DNA from: Salticus scenicus
Lineage: Eukaryota; Arthropoda; Arachnida; Araneae; Salticidae
Assembly: GCA_963930645.1 (NCBI GenBank)
Contig: OZ005650.1
Span: forward strand, 234,512,188-234,576,187
Direction of reading: 5' to 3'
DNA length: 64,000 bases
Positions within the stretch are counted from its first letter, which is position 1, and the number at the start of each line of letters is the position of its first letter. Below are positions 23,542 to 35,519 of the stretch, one piece after another. The position numbers were made by a program, and so were the translations under genes. Below the pieces are notes generated by a model, which saw only the letters and a program-made list of their open reading frames with translations, had not been told where the DNA came from and did not search any database.

Positions 23542-24680
23542 CAGTACAAAAACCCTTGACGGGTTAAAAGTTTGTGACGCAGCTACTTTATCGCTATAAG
23601 AATTTGAAATATGGGTCTTAAAAATAATGATATCAAATTTTAAGTGACACTTTGCTAGTAATTAAAATATACATAGATTTTCTTATTTGATCATTTGCTT
23701 TTTTCTTTTATTTATATTTACAATGCAAACATATTTTTAACTTCAAGATAAGACAAATATATAAAATATACTCTGATGCTTTTTCATTTGCATTTCAATT
23801 TCAAAATAACAGTTTTAAAAGGAATGATATCAAAATTCCAGTGACGCCTCAATGTCACTTTAAAAGATCTGTTTTTAGATTCCACTAAAATTACCTTTGT
23901 TTTGTCTAATAAAGTATATTTACACATTGAAACAGTGCTTTTAATTTTCAAATATATACTGTCAAAAAATCACACTTTCACTGAGTTTGCATTATAAATT
24001 GAAATTATTTATTTCAATAAATCGATTTGTCTTTTGCGTCACGCTATCCAAAACTGTGAGTAAAATTTATGTTAATGTTACTTTGTATCGTAGTACCCAA
24101 CTAAGTCAAAATGTGTGCAAAGAGATAGTGTGATGCAAAGAAAACATTTGCACAAATTTTACTTACCGTTTTGGATAGCGTGACGCAAAAGACAAATCGA
24201 TTTATTGAAATAAATAATTTCAATTTATAATGCAAACTCAGTGAAAGTGTGATTTTTTGACAGTATATATTTGAAAATTAAAAGCACTGTTTCAATGTGT
24301 AAATATACTTTATTAGACAAAACAAAGGTAATTTTAGTGGAATCTAAAAACAGATCTTTTAAAGTGACATTGAGGCGTCACTGGAATTTTGATATCATTC
24401 CTTTTAAAACTGTTATTTTGAAATTGAAATGCAAATGAAAAAGCATCAGAGTATATTTTATATATTTGTCTTATCTTGAAGTTAAAAATATGTTTGCATT
24501 GTAAATATAAATAAAAGAAAAAAGCAAATGATCAAATAAGAAAATCTATGTATATTTTAACTACTAGCAAAGTGTCACTTAAAATTTGATATCATTATTT
24601 TTAAGACCCATATTTCAAATTCTTATAGCGATAAAGTAGCTGCGTCACAAACTTTTAACCCGTCAAGGGTTTTTGTACTG
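23542..24680. repeat. Nearly perfect 1.14-kb palindrome (arms ~527 bp)
   Basis: Left arm 23542-24069 and right arm 24152-24680 are inverted copies. Reading through, I see one substitution (near 23661) in the outer ~510 bp and a few differences at the inner edge, with an 82-bp spacer. Outer ends are CAGTACAAAAACCCTTGACG and its complement. Arms contain ATGATATCA and GTGACGC motifs but no long reading frame. It could be a young foldback transposon with no clear target duplication, a recent inverted duplication, or an assembly artefact. Confidence 0.9.
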
Positions 24681-24681
24681 A

Positions 24682-25827
24682 TTTATTATACATATAATAA
24701 ATTACTATAATAAAACGTTAAAAAATTTATAACCGGCGTCCCCAAATGTGTTGTAATTTTTTGGGAACGAAGGAAGTTTTTTTCTCGAGATTCGGGGATT
24801 GTCCTCGAGATTCGAGGATATATGGTCAGCCTATGTTAAGGAAGTAAAGGTCGCCGAGGGAAGTCAGCATTGAAAGTTGCGTAAAGTGATAGCGTCGAGT
24901 TGGATAGGATGTTCGGTTGAAAATGGGAATGCTTCTAGCTGGATCCAGCATAGTCCGGCGATGTTTTGGGTGAGATAGCTAGTTGAAGGTGTTGGGCAGT
25001 GGTGAATTTGTGTTAGCATGGAGTGTCTGGTTATTGGATAATTAACTGGATAAATTGAAAACAGGATCTACGTAGATTGTGAAAGGTGATTAAGATTTGA
25101 ATGTGGATAGTCTTTAAAGAAGTATTTTGGCAAATGAAGTGAATCGTATTTTCTATTTTTGAGGACTTTAAATAGAGCAAAAAATAGGGCAATGGTGGGT
25201 CGTTGGAGTTGTGATGTGTTCTGATGGTAGATGTGCTATTTGGAGATTGAAGTATTGTGTGTTAATATTAGGTTTGACGCATGTGCCGTTGGCGCCTAAA
25301 ATTTGATGCTGGTGATATAAAGTGTTTCTCGTCGCTCTTAAAAGTCCTTGACGAATTCAACTATTAGTATTTCTAAGCTGCATGTGGTGAGCTATATTTT
25401 TTATGATAGTTTAAAATTACTTAGTTTAAGTTTATTAGTGAGTTCTTTCTTACCCATACGCCTTTTTTCACTCTAAAGTTAAAATAAAATAGGCTGTCAC
25501 TTTTATATAAGTCTCTTAATTACCCCCTACACTAAATATAAGCACGATGAATCAAGTAGAAGTCAGAACGGAGACTTCACAAATTTAACCAAATTTTCAT
25601 AGTCTGTTTTTCAGTTAATAAAATTGGGAAAAAAACTGTAATCAGGGAGGTGAAAAATATAAATAGATAAATAACTTTTATATTATTATTATTTTTTTTA
25701 ATTTCTCAAACTTTTATAACACTTACGAACACTTCTCAAGTCTTTATTTAAAAACAAACTATGTACACGTATTTTTTTACGTAATGAAATTCATTTTATA
25801 CTCTATTAAAAAATAATAATAATAACT
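24682..25827. other. Intron sequence, nothing recognised
   Basis: The stretch 24740-25320 is noticeably richer in G than its neighbours on this strand and contains two 'tcgagattcg' phrases (24784-24815). No gene or element is identified. Confidence 0.45.
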
Positions 25828-26733
25828 ACTCTCCAAGAAGGAGTAATGCAAACTGGACACAAATTGACATACATACAGGTTTCGGTGGAAAATTCAAAAT
25901 TTTAAAGCTTGGCTGCTTTCGAATGAGCATGCGACGCTGCAGCGAATGTTATTTGCTCAATTGTCAGAACATTAAAAGTGAGAAATTTTGATTCTAGGTC
26001 ATAAATTCTTCGAGAATTTTATTCCGTCTAATCAGAGAGACAATAACTATGCCTCGCACACAGGTGCACAAATAACATGCGCAGATGTCCGCATTTGAGT
26101 GCGGTGTGTAGCTGAGCTCAAAGAAACCTGTTGGTCTAATCTGAATTTTTTTTACAATTCGATAGGAGCGGTACCACTATTAGATGACATTGACAGGAAT
26201 GGGTGAATAATGGCCAAACATAGCGTTAGGGAGGAAGCGGTCGAAGTAGAGAGAGGACAGAAAGTGAGAACCAGTCAATCGCAAAGCGGTACTCAAGGCT
26301 CCAATTCATCATAATCGTCGATCCTACGTGCAACTGGTACTTCAGTGACTTTAAAGACCCTTAATAGGCGGCTCAGTGAAAAGGGGTTGAGCTTAGTTCC
26401 CGGATCTCTCTTCCACTGAGGATGTTTCGAGCATCAAAAAAGGGTCCTACAACTAGCTCGGGATTTTGCCAATCTAACGCACCAATTGGACAGAATTTAG
26501 CACGATACATCACAGGAGCACATCTGAAAACTCTATCAATTAATACTAAGCCGAATAACAGCGTACATAAGGGCCAGAAGAGGACCAACGTGTTATTGAC
26601 TTCTTTATTGTGAGACCCTTTCTCTTTATTAAATCCTTCAAATTTTCTGAAACTGTAATGAAATTGTTTTTCTCCACATGTACATCACATCTAACAATTT
26701 TATTGTTCTTATCTTATAACTCCTTCTTGGTGC
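25828..26733 (+). mobile_element. Possible degraded Tc1-like transposon
   Basis: CCAAGAAGGAGTAAT near 25833 and its near-complement ATAACTCCTTCTTGG near 26715 could be terminal inverted repeats. Between them, plus-strand sequence at about 26340-26520 gives broken frames resembling the Tc1 linker (TRRLSEKGL, then EHQKRVLQLARDFAN), normally found before the catalytic domain. Stops and shifts are frequent. The low AT content (25900-26600) also marks it as foreign to the intron. Evidence is suggestive only. Confidence 0.35.
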
Positions 26734-28339
26734 GTCGTTTATTTATTTTTATTTTTATTTTTATTTTTATTTTCATTTATTTATTAATTAATTTATTTGT
26801 TGTTGTTGTAAAGTATATTTAAAATGTCAACCTGCAAAATAAAACCACCCGTTGAATGTTTATTTACATATATTTCCTCTACATATATATGAGGACCTTT
26901 ACATTCATTATTTCAGGATCATTACTAAAAAAAAAAAAAAAAAAAAAAAATACTTAATCATAACGATTTTTGAAACGCAGAAACAAGAATTTATTTTCTT
27001 GTTCTACAAAAATCATCAATCAAAGAAACATGAAATACACGAAATTTCCCTTTTTTACTGTAGAAAAACAAATTGATGCGTGCATTAATCTTTCGTGAAT
27101 AAATTATTGCATGTAAAAAATTGAAAAATGACCTACATTAAAACATTTTATATAATTTTGAAAACGAATGAATAATTTCAAAGTTAAGCAATTTGACATG
27201 AAATGCTGCTTGAAATGGAAATTTAAAAGAAAGTTTAGTTTATAGAATAAAAAATAGAACAAACTTTTTCTTCGAAGCAGTTTTATTTGTTGCAAATATA
27301 GGACATATCTTATTAATATGGATAAAATATTTTTAAAGTCTAACTTACTTTTTAATTTTAAATTTTCCGCAAATAAAAAAAATATATATATACAAATTAA
27401 AAATATATTTATTATAACTAAATAAAAGAAAGTCCAACCTTAAAAATTTAATTTTGTTGCCCAGAAATATATAGATGTTTCCCATAGATGAGTAGATAAA
27501 CAGATATTTAGGATATTTAATGCTTTTTAGGGTGTTTTAACAATATTATAAATGCATTTTGCAAGTCCAAATTTCCTGACAAATATTTTTAATATTCTTA
27601 CAAAGTTTTAATTTAATTTTTTTAGTACTAGTTTGCTGTGTGCGTCACAAAGCTTTATTCTAAATCACTCTAAATCACTCTCAAGAACACCACAAATGGC
27701 CTGTTAAAATTAACAAAAAATTGATTAACTTGCCTTATCGGAGAATACTTAACATATGCAATTTGCTTCATATTTATATAATATTAGCTAATATATAGCC
27801 AGCAGGAAAACCACAGAAAGTGAAAATAAAACATCGCTATCTTTAGGTCGATATACACTTACGTAAAATCAACGAAGTGTTTTAATGACATTCTCACACA
27901 TCAAATTTAGTGCGCTTACACGCCACAGAAGCGGTGTCTAACTATAAACGAAGATAACTGCAGCATAACAGCATCGCTAACTGCGCGATATATATTAAAA
28001 TCTGATCATCGCCAATCTATATGAATGTCAAACGAAATATAGAGTTTTATATGCAGTTAACGAAATGTGCAGTTTATTTCCGTCCGTAATTTTGGGAAGT
28101 ACATCAGCTAAAAAATGTTTTAAGACACACCTGCAGATAGCCATTATCTGAAAATTGTTTATCTTTCCCAGTACGCGTATAACTGTGAAAATCCATTGAA
28201 ACACGGAATTTAAAAAATTCACGAATCATAATACTTTTTTCTTGTATAAAGAAAAAATAAATAACACAAAACATCAAAAGTGTTTTTTTTTTTTTTTTAA
28301 GTGAATTAGATGAAGAAATTTTAATGTAATTAATGTGCA
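26734..28339. other. Intron sequence with simple repeats
   Basis: (TTTTA/TTTAT)n near 26742-26800, an A run at 26930-26950, (TA)n at 27384-27392. AT-rich and without recognised features. Confidence 0.5.
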
Positions 28340-28349
28340 AAGGTTGTTT

Positions 28350-28555
28350 CCCAAATTTGCGATCATTGACATATTGTTTAAAAGTAAGGCGAATTTGTAT
28401 AACCAACCGTTTAAAAATTCTAATAACTTATATAATAAAAATAATAATAATATATATATATATATATATACTTATATAAGGTTATTTCACAAATGTGCGA
28501 TAATTTATACATGGTTTAAGAATAAGGCGAATTTGTATAACCAATCGTTATATAT
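28350..28555 (+). repeat. Tandem duplication, ~137-bp spacing
   Basis: 'taaggcgaatttgtataacc' occurs at about 28385 and 28522, with matching 'tttgcgat' or 'tgtgcgat' leads and a (TA)n tract between. Two diverged units. Confidence 0.7.
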
Positions 28556-28628
28556 ATATATATATAATATCCTGAAAATAATGTTGAATAATAAAACGTA
28601 TAATTTCAATAATTTTTATATATATATT

Positions 28629-28750
28629 TCTTTTGTGCGTGTGTATGTCACTGAACTCCTAAACGGCTGGACCGAGTTTAGTGAAATTTTTTGTGTGTCT
28701 TCAGGCGGATTTGAGAATGGTTTAGATTTACAATTCAGTCCAATTTAAAT
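28629..28750 (+). mobile_element. Helitron 5'-end fragment
   Basis: About 120 bp nearly identical to the start of the Helitron at 30042: 'gtgtatgtcactgaactcct', 'aaacggctggaccga', 'tttagatttacaattcagtc'. It starts with TC after a (TA)n tract, as Helitron 5' ends do. No 3' end follows before the palindrome at 28850. Confidence 0.55.
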
Positions 28751-28849
28751 TGTTTATTTAATTAATTTATCACTTATATCAATTAGTGTTGATTTTGGAA
28801 TGTTTCACATTGGATTCGGCAGACTGCGCTACGATTGTAGTATTAAATA

Positions 28850-29545
28850 TTCAGTAATACGCAAGGGAAGTGATGACGTCACTGGCCGTCCGTGGATGCA
28901 AGAAAAATATTTCCTATGTTAATCGCCCATTGGATTTTTTGTAAAAAATTACTAAAAATCGAGGAAAATTATTTCCCGATTTTAATCTCCATATTTGGGT
29001 ATATATATATATTAGTTATCATGTGCATGCGTTAGATTGAGTTGTTTTTGCTGTAAAATTGATAAAATTTGAATTTTTAATCTCAAAACTCTGTCATCCT
29101 TGGCGGAAAAAAAAATCGCCATATCATCTGGCGAACATAATTAATTTCTTTCAAAAATAATGGTTATTTCAACAACTTATATTAAGAGAGTAATGAATAA
29201 TATGAAACAATTTCGTACAATACATATTACGAAAATATACATCTGGCATGTATATTTTCGTATTACGTTTTTGATCGCCAAATATAAAAAACGCCAAGAA
29301 AGACAGAGTTTTGAAATTTAAATTTAAAATTTTGTCAATTTGAGAGCAAAATAACTCAATCTAACACATGCATACGATAACTAATACATATCTATACCCA
29401 AATACGAGGATTAAAATCGAAAAATAATTTTCCTCGATTTTTAATAATTTTTCATAAAAAAATCCAATGGGAGATTAACATAGGAAATCATTTCTTGCAT
29501 CCATTAACGGTCAGAGACGTCACACTTCGCTTGCGTATATTCTAT
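28850..29545. repeat. 0.7-kb imperfect palindrome (foldback)
   Basis: Inverted arms of roughly 330 bp around a centre near 29195. Matching pairs are 'aatacgcaagggaagtg' (28856) with 'cttcgcttgcgtat' (29525), 'ttggattttttgtaaaaa' with 'ttcataaaaaaatccaat', 'gagttgtttttgctg' with 'gagcaaaataactc', and 'caaaactctgtc' with 'gacagagttttg'. Arms differ by scattered substitutions and indels, so it is older than the palindrome at 23542. Confidence 0.75.
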
Positions 29546-30041
29546 TGTAATTCCAGTTTGTCCCGACAGTTGGTGCTGCGATCAAATTCAGGAAAATATT
29601 TTGTAACTTCGTGTTATTATTGTTACACAAAAAATTGTGTCCTAATTGAAATAACGATGCATACGATACATCTACTAAACTAATTACATCAAGATGTAAT
29701 TAGTGTTTGAAGAGTTTTGAAGTGTGCATAAAAAACTATACATTTTGCAAATTTAGTTCGGAATTGGAGTGAGTATTTTATATAATTTTCTATCAAATTT
29801 ACACGCGCGTTTAATAACAACCACCCTAACCTACAAATTTATTTATGTAGCTATTTTATTATATTTTATTTATTTATTTTTTGAATGGAACACCTTTAGT
29901 ATCGGATCCCTTTGGCAAAATTTGAAATTTGGCACCGAAGTAGCTCGGACGCTTCTCGCCAAGATCTTTAGTTCCACAATTGAGATAGCCATTTCAATTC
30001 ATCGCAAAAGTGGCTTAAAATATTTAAAGTCACCACAGGGG
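29546..30041. other. Intron sequence between palindrome and Helitron
   Basis: The open frame 29769-30170 spans this gap into the Helitron and has no recognisable domain. Nothing else is seen. Confidence 0.45.
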
Positions 30042-30363
30042 TCCCATACTTTTGTGTGTGTGTATGTCACTGAACTCCTCCTAAACGGCTGGACCGATTT
30101 TAATGAAATTTTTCATGTGTTTTCAGGTGGATTCGAGAATGGTTTAGATTTACAATTCAGTCCAATTTAAATTGTTTATTTAATTGTTAATTATGTCTTT
30201 TACGTTATAATCGGAATTCACAGTCACCGTTCACAGCGTTCTATACCTGTTTTACTTATATACCACATCCTTACACACTTACAATAAGTTAGTTATTTTT
30301 CTCTAGCAAAATATTCTCTAGAAATAATTTATATGACAAAACAACGTTTGTCGGGTCAGCTAG
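30042..30363 (+). mobile_element. Short non-autonomous Helitron
   Basis: Starts TCCCATACTTTTGTGTG and ends GGGTCAGCTAG followed by T. Before the CTAG lies a hairpin, GACAAA-acaacg-TTTGTC (30335-30352), 7 nt upstream. TC start, terminal hairpin, CTAG end and absence of inverted ends are the Helitron signature. The left neighbour is G rather than the usual A, so the 5' boundary may be off. Only 322 bp, no Rep/helicase. Confidence 0.65.
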
Positions 30364-30364
30364 T

Positions 30365-31884
30365 TAACGTATAAATTCTTACACAGAGTAAATTTAAATA
30401 TTAAATATTTTATAGAAATTCAACCAATCCACAAAAAATAAAAAATAAAATAAAATAATTTTTTTTTTTCTTTTATCTTAATCTTTTTTTTTTTTTTTTT
30501 TTTTTTTAATAATACAAATGATTTAAATATTAAAGTTAGTACACATATATGTAATCATTTAAATGTTAAATGAGTTTAAAATATTAGTACAAGAAGAAAA
30601 CATTATGAAGTTAATATGCGTTTTAAATATTCAAATGTAGATGTCTTAAAGAAGTAAACAAAATCTTTCAAAAGAGCATGGAATAGCAAAATAGCGTTTA
30701 CCAAAAGAATATATCACACTGCGTGTATATATAACAGTAGTGTATAAAAGGAAAATATATAGTGTACACATCATGTACCTAGCATGAGTTTTTCCTGATT
30801 GATATAAATATCATCAAGACGAATATTTGGCATCTATCATGTTACAGCGCCACCCAGCCGTAAATAACGGATTTAGTATTCATAAACAAATACCGTTAGA
30901 AATGAAAAAAAAAAAAAAAGTTTTGGAATATTATCTGTTAAACAGAAAATGTCACTCTGCACATAATAATGCTGAGAATAGAATATGAAAAATGTGCATT
31001 TATTTGATCAAGATTTTCTTTATTCTTAACGTGTTAAAAATCGCGTACAAAGAGAAATAAATAAAAGATATTTGAATCACAGTCCAATTAAATGCGATTC
31101 ATGCTCCGTGTCACAGAATTTTGATGCGAGATAATTTTTTGTAATATATATTTATATATTCTTTATTGTGCGTTGTTTATAATGTCGTAGATTGGGGGTA
31201 TCTCAATTAAACAATCGCCCGTTAATCGTTTTCTTTTCTCTGCATTATTGTACATAAAATGTCTTTTTATACTAAATGGAGAACGTGCTAAATATTTGTA
31301 CCTTATTTTTGCATATAACTTTCATAGTTTCCTATTTAAGAACGCTGTGTATGTGTTTTTGCAACAAGTTGATGCTGTAATAATTCTCAGCTTGAAGTAA
31401 ATAACCCATTTCCAAACATTAGACATCTAGTTTAAGACATCTACATTTGTCGTCAAGTTAAGGTGGTTAAGCTGGACGTGCTCTCAAAAATCTTTCTCTG
31501 AGGAAATGTAATCGTATTAGAAAACATAAAATATGTTCTTGTATCGAGAATAAAATTTCATAATTATACAGTTTACAGTTATATACTATAATTATCAGTC
31601 AATATCAGAAAGAATTTGCAAAGTTTCCCATCACATTTATTGTTTTTTTTTTTTTTTTTTTTTTCGTGTGTGCTGTCCCTACATCTAATAGCTTAGAAAA
31701 TTATTTTTAAAAATCACTTGTTTAATATTATCAAATAAGTTCAATATTAGACTATAAAGCTATATTCAGTGATCACCAATTTGAGGTACCAAAATTATCA
31801 TCTTGGTGAAACCTATCAGTTTCTATCAATAACTCAAATTGCATATTCAATGAGTTGCACTACATACTTGAAAAAGAAACTTAC
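30365..31884. other. Intron sequence next to the TM4 exon
   Basis: AT-rich, with T runs at 30485-30507 and 31645-31664. No features recognised. Confidence 0.5.
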
Positions 31885-32100
31885 ATATGATCTAAATATG
31901 AAAATCCATCTTCTGAATCAGGCCACAGCAAATAGCACAGAGTTCTTTGTTGTACATCTGAATAATTATAAGTGTCGGTTGTAGAGTAAAGAAAAGATGG
32001 AATGCACAGAAGGAAGCTAAGTGACCATACAAGAATGATTATTGAAACTGCAACTCTTTTTGTCATACGTGGACGAAGTGGAAGAATTACTGCTACAAAT
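31885..32100 (-). CDS. Tachykinin-like GPCR, internal exon (end of TM3, TM4, ECL2)
   Basis: Internal exon of a rhodopsin-family neuropeptide receptor at the plasma membrane, predicted to couple peptide binding to G proteins. It has 216 bp: one base completing an Arg codon, 71 codons, then two bases. The first residues FVAVILPLRPRM follow that Arg, giving the DRF version of the DRY motif and the ICL2 that contacts G protein. TM4 is VAVSIIILVWSLSFLLCIP with the conserved Trp and Pro. ECL2 holds the Cys (TLCYLLWP) that normally bonds to TM3. The acceptor is a ttttctttctag tract and the donor is GTAAGT at 31884-31879. The exon ends with AT, and the first A of the exon at 309-459 completes an Ile codon. 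The LYSTT and WPD stretches resemble tachykinin receptors (established family pattern, from memory). The subtype is not certain. Confidence 0.9.
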
Positions 32101-32244
32101 CTAGAAAGAAAATAATACTATATTATGAACTGCAAGATAATTAAAAATATTTTTAAAATATTTTTTTTAATACATTTTTGCATCAATTGTAATGCATTAT
32201 ATTTGTAATTATATTTAAATGTAAGCAGTTAGGTACATATGTTA

Positions 32245-32300
<56 letters not shown>

Positions 32301-32984
32301 AGATAAAATGTAAATATAGGAGGGAGTAAAACCTGAATTATTAAATAAATAGAACTAGAAATTTTTTTTTTATAAACCAATGCGCAAAAGCAGCAAAAAA
32401 AATATAAAACTATAATAAATAAACAAAATAATGAAAACCAGATGAAAATTTAATCCCAAAACACATGAGGGCCTTCATCAGGGGAGCTCCCCCATGTAGG
32501 GAAAGGAATATGAGAAGTTTTGAGGAAACGCTGGTATTAACCAAAAAACACGTTTCTTGCCCCCAACTTCTCAGAGATGGAAGCACGACCATACAGCAAA
32601 CGAATTTTAATTAATACATAGCGTAAAAAGAATTAACTTCAGAAATAAAGCACAAAATATAATACATCAAATATAAAATTCAAGAAATATAATATAAATA
32701 TAAAATACAAGAAATTAAATAAAACAAGAATATATAATTGCATACGTGGACAAACTGGAATAGTCAGAAAATGGAAAATTCAAAACCACCCCTCTTTATA
32801 AACATAGAACCCTTTTCAGCTAGTAGGGCCACTAACCAGCACTTAAATGTCGCCCAAAATGAACAACAAACCTTAAGTGGGATTGTCATCACAAATACTG
32901 AAATGTTTATTGATTAAAATAACAGGATAGTGGTTAACAGTTAGTATATTTTTGAGATTTTTCATAGCCAGATTATATATAGCC

Positions 32985-33024
<40 letters not shown>

Positions 33025-33614
33025 CTGAAATGTAGCAGTGAAACTCATATGCGTATATAATTTTGGCTATTTTTAATAAATCATTCACTAGTGTATAGAT
33101 TTTCATTTCAAATGCAGAAATATGTAATTTAATTATATCAAAAATCAATTCTTCTTTCATACCATATGTTTATTTGAAAATTTCAAATGACTGTTAAATG
33201 TCAAATTTGATAAGATTTAATAAGATTTATTTATCAATTATAATAATAACGACAATTATGATTGAAATTAAAAACTCATCGAGATATAATTAATTTTAAA
33301 ACTTTAACAATTTACAACCATGAGTTTTAAATTTCATCGTTTTCGAAATTGTAATATTAATGAATGTTTTTTAATATAAAATATTTCCGCTTTGATTTAA
33401 TAAGTTTCATTAAAAAATTATTTTTATTAAAAATCTTTAACATGAATCAAATTTAAGTTCATTAAAGCTCTTTTAAATTCAGAAAGTTCACAAACAAGTT
33501 TTTAAAATTCCTTTGTAAAGCTTAATACTCTATAATTATATCTAATTATAGAGAGAAAAAATATATATATATTTCTAGATGCCGGATATCAAGTAAATAT
33601 TCGTGGATATTTTT
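32101..33614. other. Upstream receptor intron, simple repeats
   Basis: (TA)n arrays at about 32250-32297 and 32988-33021. A less AT-rich patch at 32440-32590 contains the complement of CCCTGATGAAGGCCC, a phrase seen in some Penelope-like elements, but no GAAA partner or reverse transcriptase. No TM1-3 exon was recognised here. Confidence 0.5.
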
Positions 33615-34540
33615 ACTTTCTCTTATTCATATGTATGGTAGAGAAATTATTGTTTATGGGTCACATTTGTGAAACTGAGTTTTTGTTTTACGCGTTTTGA
33701 GGTCCCCTGAATCTGAAAATCATGTTTTTAGCGGTTGATCTGTATGTGAGTCTGTCTGTGTGTCTCACTGTGTGTGTGCCTGTTATCATCATATCTAGCA
33801 AATAAATAATACCAGGAAGTTCAAACACAGTATTTAAATCTATATGATATAGTGATACCACACTAACATTTTCGTTGAAATAAAGCAAATAGTTCGTGTA
33901 CGGAAACATCCAAAAATACTGAAGTGCATTTCCTCTGTGGGGAAAACTTTTGGTCGCTACACGGTAACATCCATAGGCTGCCCGAGACAAAACTGAATGA
34001 AAATATTTTTTTTATATGCCGAAAAACAATTTTTTGTGTAGATTGTGGTATGGAAACATTCATCAATCTTTTACAGGGGTACCCAAATATTTGGATATAT
34101 TGGTGCTATATTTAAAAATTGCTGGAAGTTTATTTCATTTTGTGTTAGGTGACTTTCATATAAAGCTAAATTTAAGTACACAATGTGATGTGAATGTAGT
34201 TTATACAAGGCTACCTAAAAATTAAGCTAAACGTTCTTTTCTATTGAATGTAATTGATGGAAGATCTTTGTAACATTGTACTATGTCGAAGAACACTACT
34301 CAAGAAGGAAAATAAAGTTTTAACATCCAAATTATAGACAAAGTATTTTTCGATGCTCAGTTTTCAACTTTGGTTTTTTATATAATTCACGTTTTCAAGT
34401 GCACTGAATACGAAAATCCGATTTTTAGCAGTGGATGAGTTTGGATATCCGTTATCAGCATAATTTAAAGGTAAAAAACTGCAGAAAAATACAAATTTGG
34501 TGTTTTGAAGTTCTTATTAGGTTAACACTTGAAATACGCT
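33615..34540 (+). mobile_element. HINE-like family B, plus-strand copy (degraded 3' end)
   Basis: Starts ACTTTCTCTTATTCATATGT, then 'acgcgttttgaggtcccctg', 'aatcatgtttttagcggttg', a GTCT/GTGT tract (33750-33782), and the long shared body with 'ttcgtgtacggaaacatcc'. Internal rearrangement after about 34000. The 3' end runs directly into an inverted copy. Confidence 0.6.
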
Positions 34541-35519
34541 GAAATTTAATACTATAAATACAGGTTGCAGATTAAGAGGTAAGATAACGAGAACTGTCAT
34601 GTAAACCTATGCTAAACAATTCAAATTAAGCTTCAGAAGAGTTTTATACGATAATTAGTTCTGTGTGAGGGGGGCTACCACCCCCCTCAACCCCCCGTTT
34701 CATTAATGCACCTACATTTATATAGAATTTAATTCGGTTATTAAAAAATAATTCTGTTTTTAAAAAATTATTTATTAAAATTATTTTTTGTGATAATGCA
34801 GACGATTTCCATATTAGAGAGGTAGTATGACACTAAATATCCAAAAAGAAGTCCATTTTCCTCTCAATATTAAAAAAAAAAAAACGATTTTTTTTTTCTA
34901 AGTTTTTTTTTTTTTTCGTTAAAAAAAAAAAAAAAAAAAAAAAAATCTATAACTTTGTTTTAAATTATCACAGATTTATAGTTCAACCATTCGTTTTAAA
35001 GGTATTCGCAAGCTCTTTTGAATGATACCCATCATGAAAATTTACTCCCCTCGAGGGGGGACTTCCCCCCCAGGGGGGGAGGCGAGGCTCCTACATACAC
35101 AAAAAAAATTTCCCAGTTAACTATCTCTATTACAAAAAATATATGTTCGTTTCATTTGGTTTAGTGCAGTCTATAGACGTTAAACACTACTTACCTGCAA
35201 TTTCCCCCATAGACGTAATGTATTAGAATTCTCTTGATTGTCCCTGTACACGAACCATTTGCTTGATCTTAACGAAAAGCTTACTGTAGCATCCCTATAT
35301 GATACACATTTAGAATACCAAGTTTGAACTTTCTGCCATAATTTGTTTTTGAGATATGCTGATAACAGACAGACACACACACAGACACACAGACCATTTG
35401 CTAAAAACATGATTTTCGTATTCAGGGGACCTCAAAACGTGTAAATATAACAAAATCTCGCGTTTGAAAATTTGACCCAAAAACAATACTTTCTCTTCCT
35501 TATGGGTAAGAGAAAGTAA
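34541..35519 (-). mobile_element. Chimeric HINE-like element (family B ends, family A middle)
   Basis: Minus orientation. The 5' part (35519 down to about 35140) is typical family B: ACTTTCTCTTACCCATAAGG, 'cacgttttgaggtcccctg', GT/GTCT tract. The middle (about 35130-34760) is typical family A: the G/C-run stem (35047-35087), the T/A tracts and 'gcagacgatttcc'. The part 34741-34541 again resembles the family B 3' region (GGGGG.. block and 'tactataaatacaggttg' read on plus). It could be an A segment inserted or recombined into B. Confidence 0.55.

Larger units (their letters stand above)
460..31884 (-). other. 31.4-kb intron of the receptor gene
   Basis: Bounded on the minus strand by donor GTAAGT (31884-31879) and acceptor ACAG (463-460). 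Both junctions preserve the reading frame. The interval is filled with transposons, foldbacks and degenerate satellites, described separately. No further conserved exon was recognised in it, although a short cassette exon could escape notice. Everything here would be transcribed from the minus strand as part of the receptor pre-mRNA. Confidence 0.8.

Noticed and set aside
11763..24835. 'gtgaccatat' near 11764 and its complement near 24815 as ends of one large element
   Set aside because: Thirteen kilobases apart, with other complete elements between; the shared motif is short.
28335..28748. 137-codon plus-strand frame
   Set aside because: Crosses a tandem repeat, (TA)n tracts and a Helitron end; not a gene.
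29769..30170. 133-codon plus-strand frame
   Set aside because: Ends in Helitron 5' sequence shared with 28629-28750; no domain.
32440..32592. Minus-strand 60-codon frame and hammerhead-like CTGATGA
   Set aside because: No GAAA partner at the right distance and no protein similarity.
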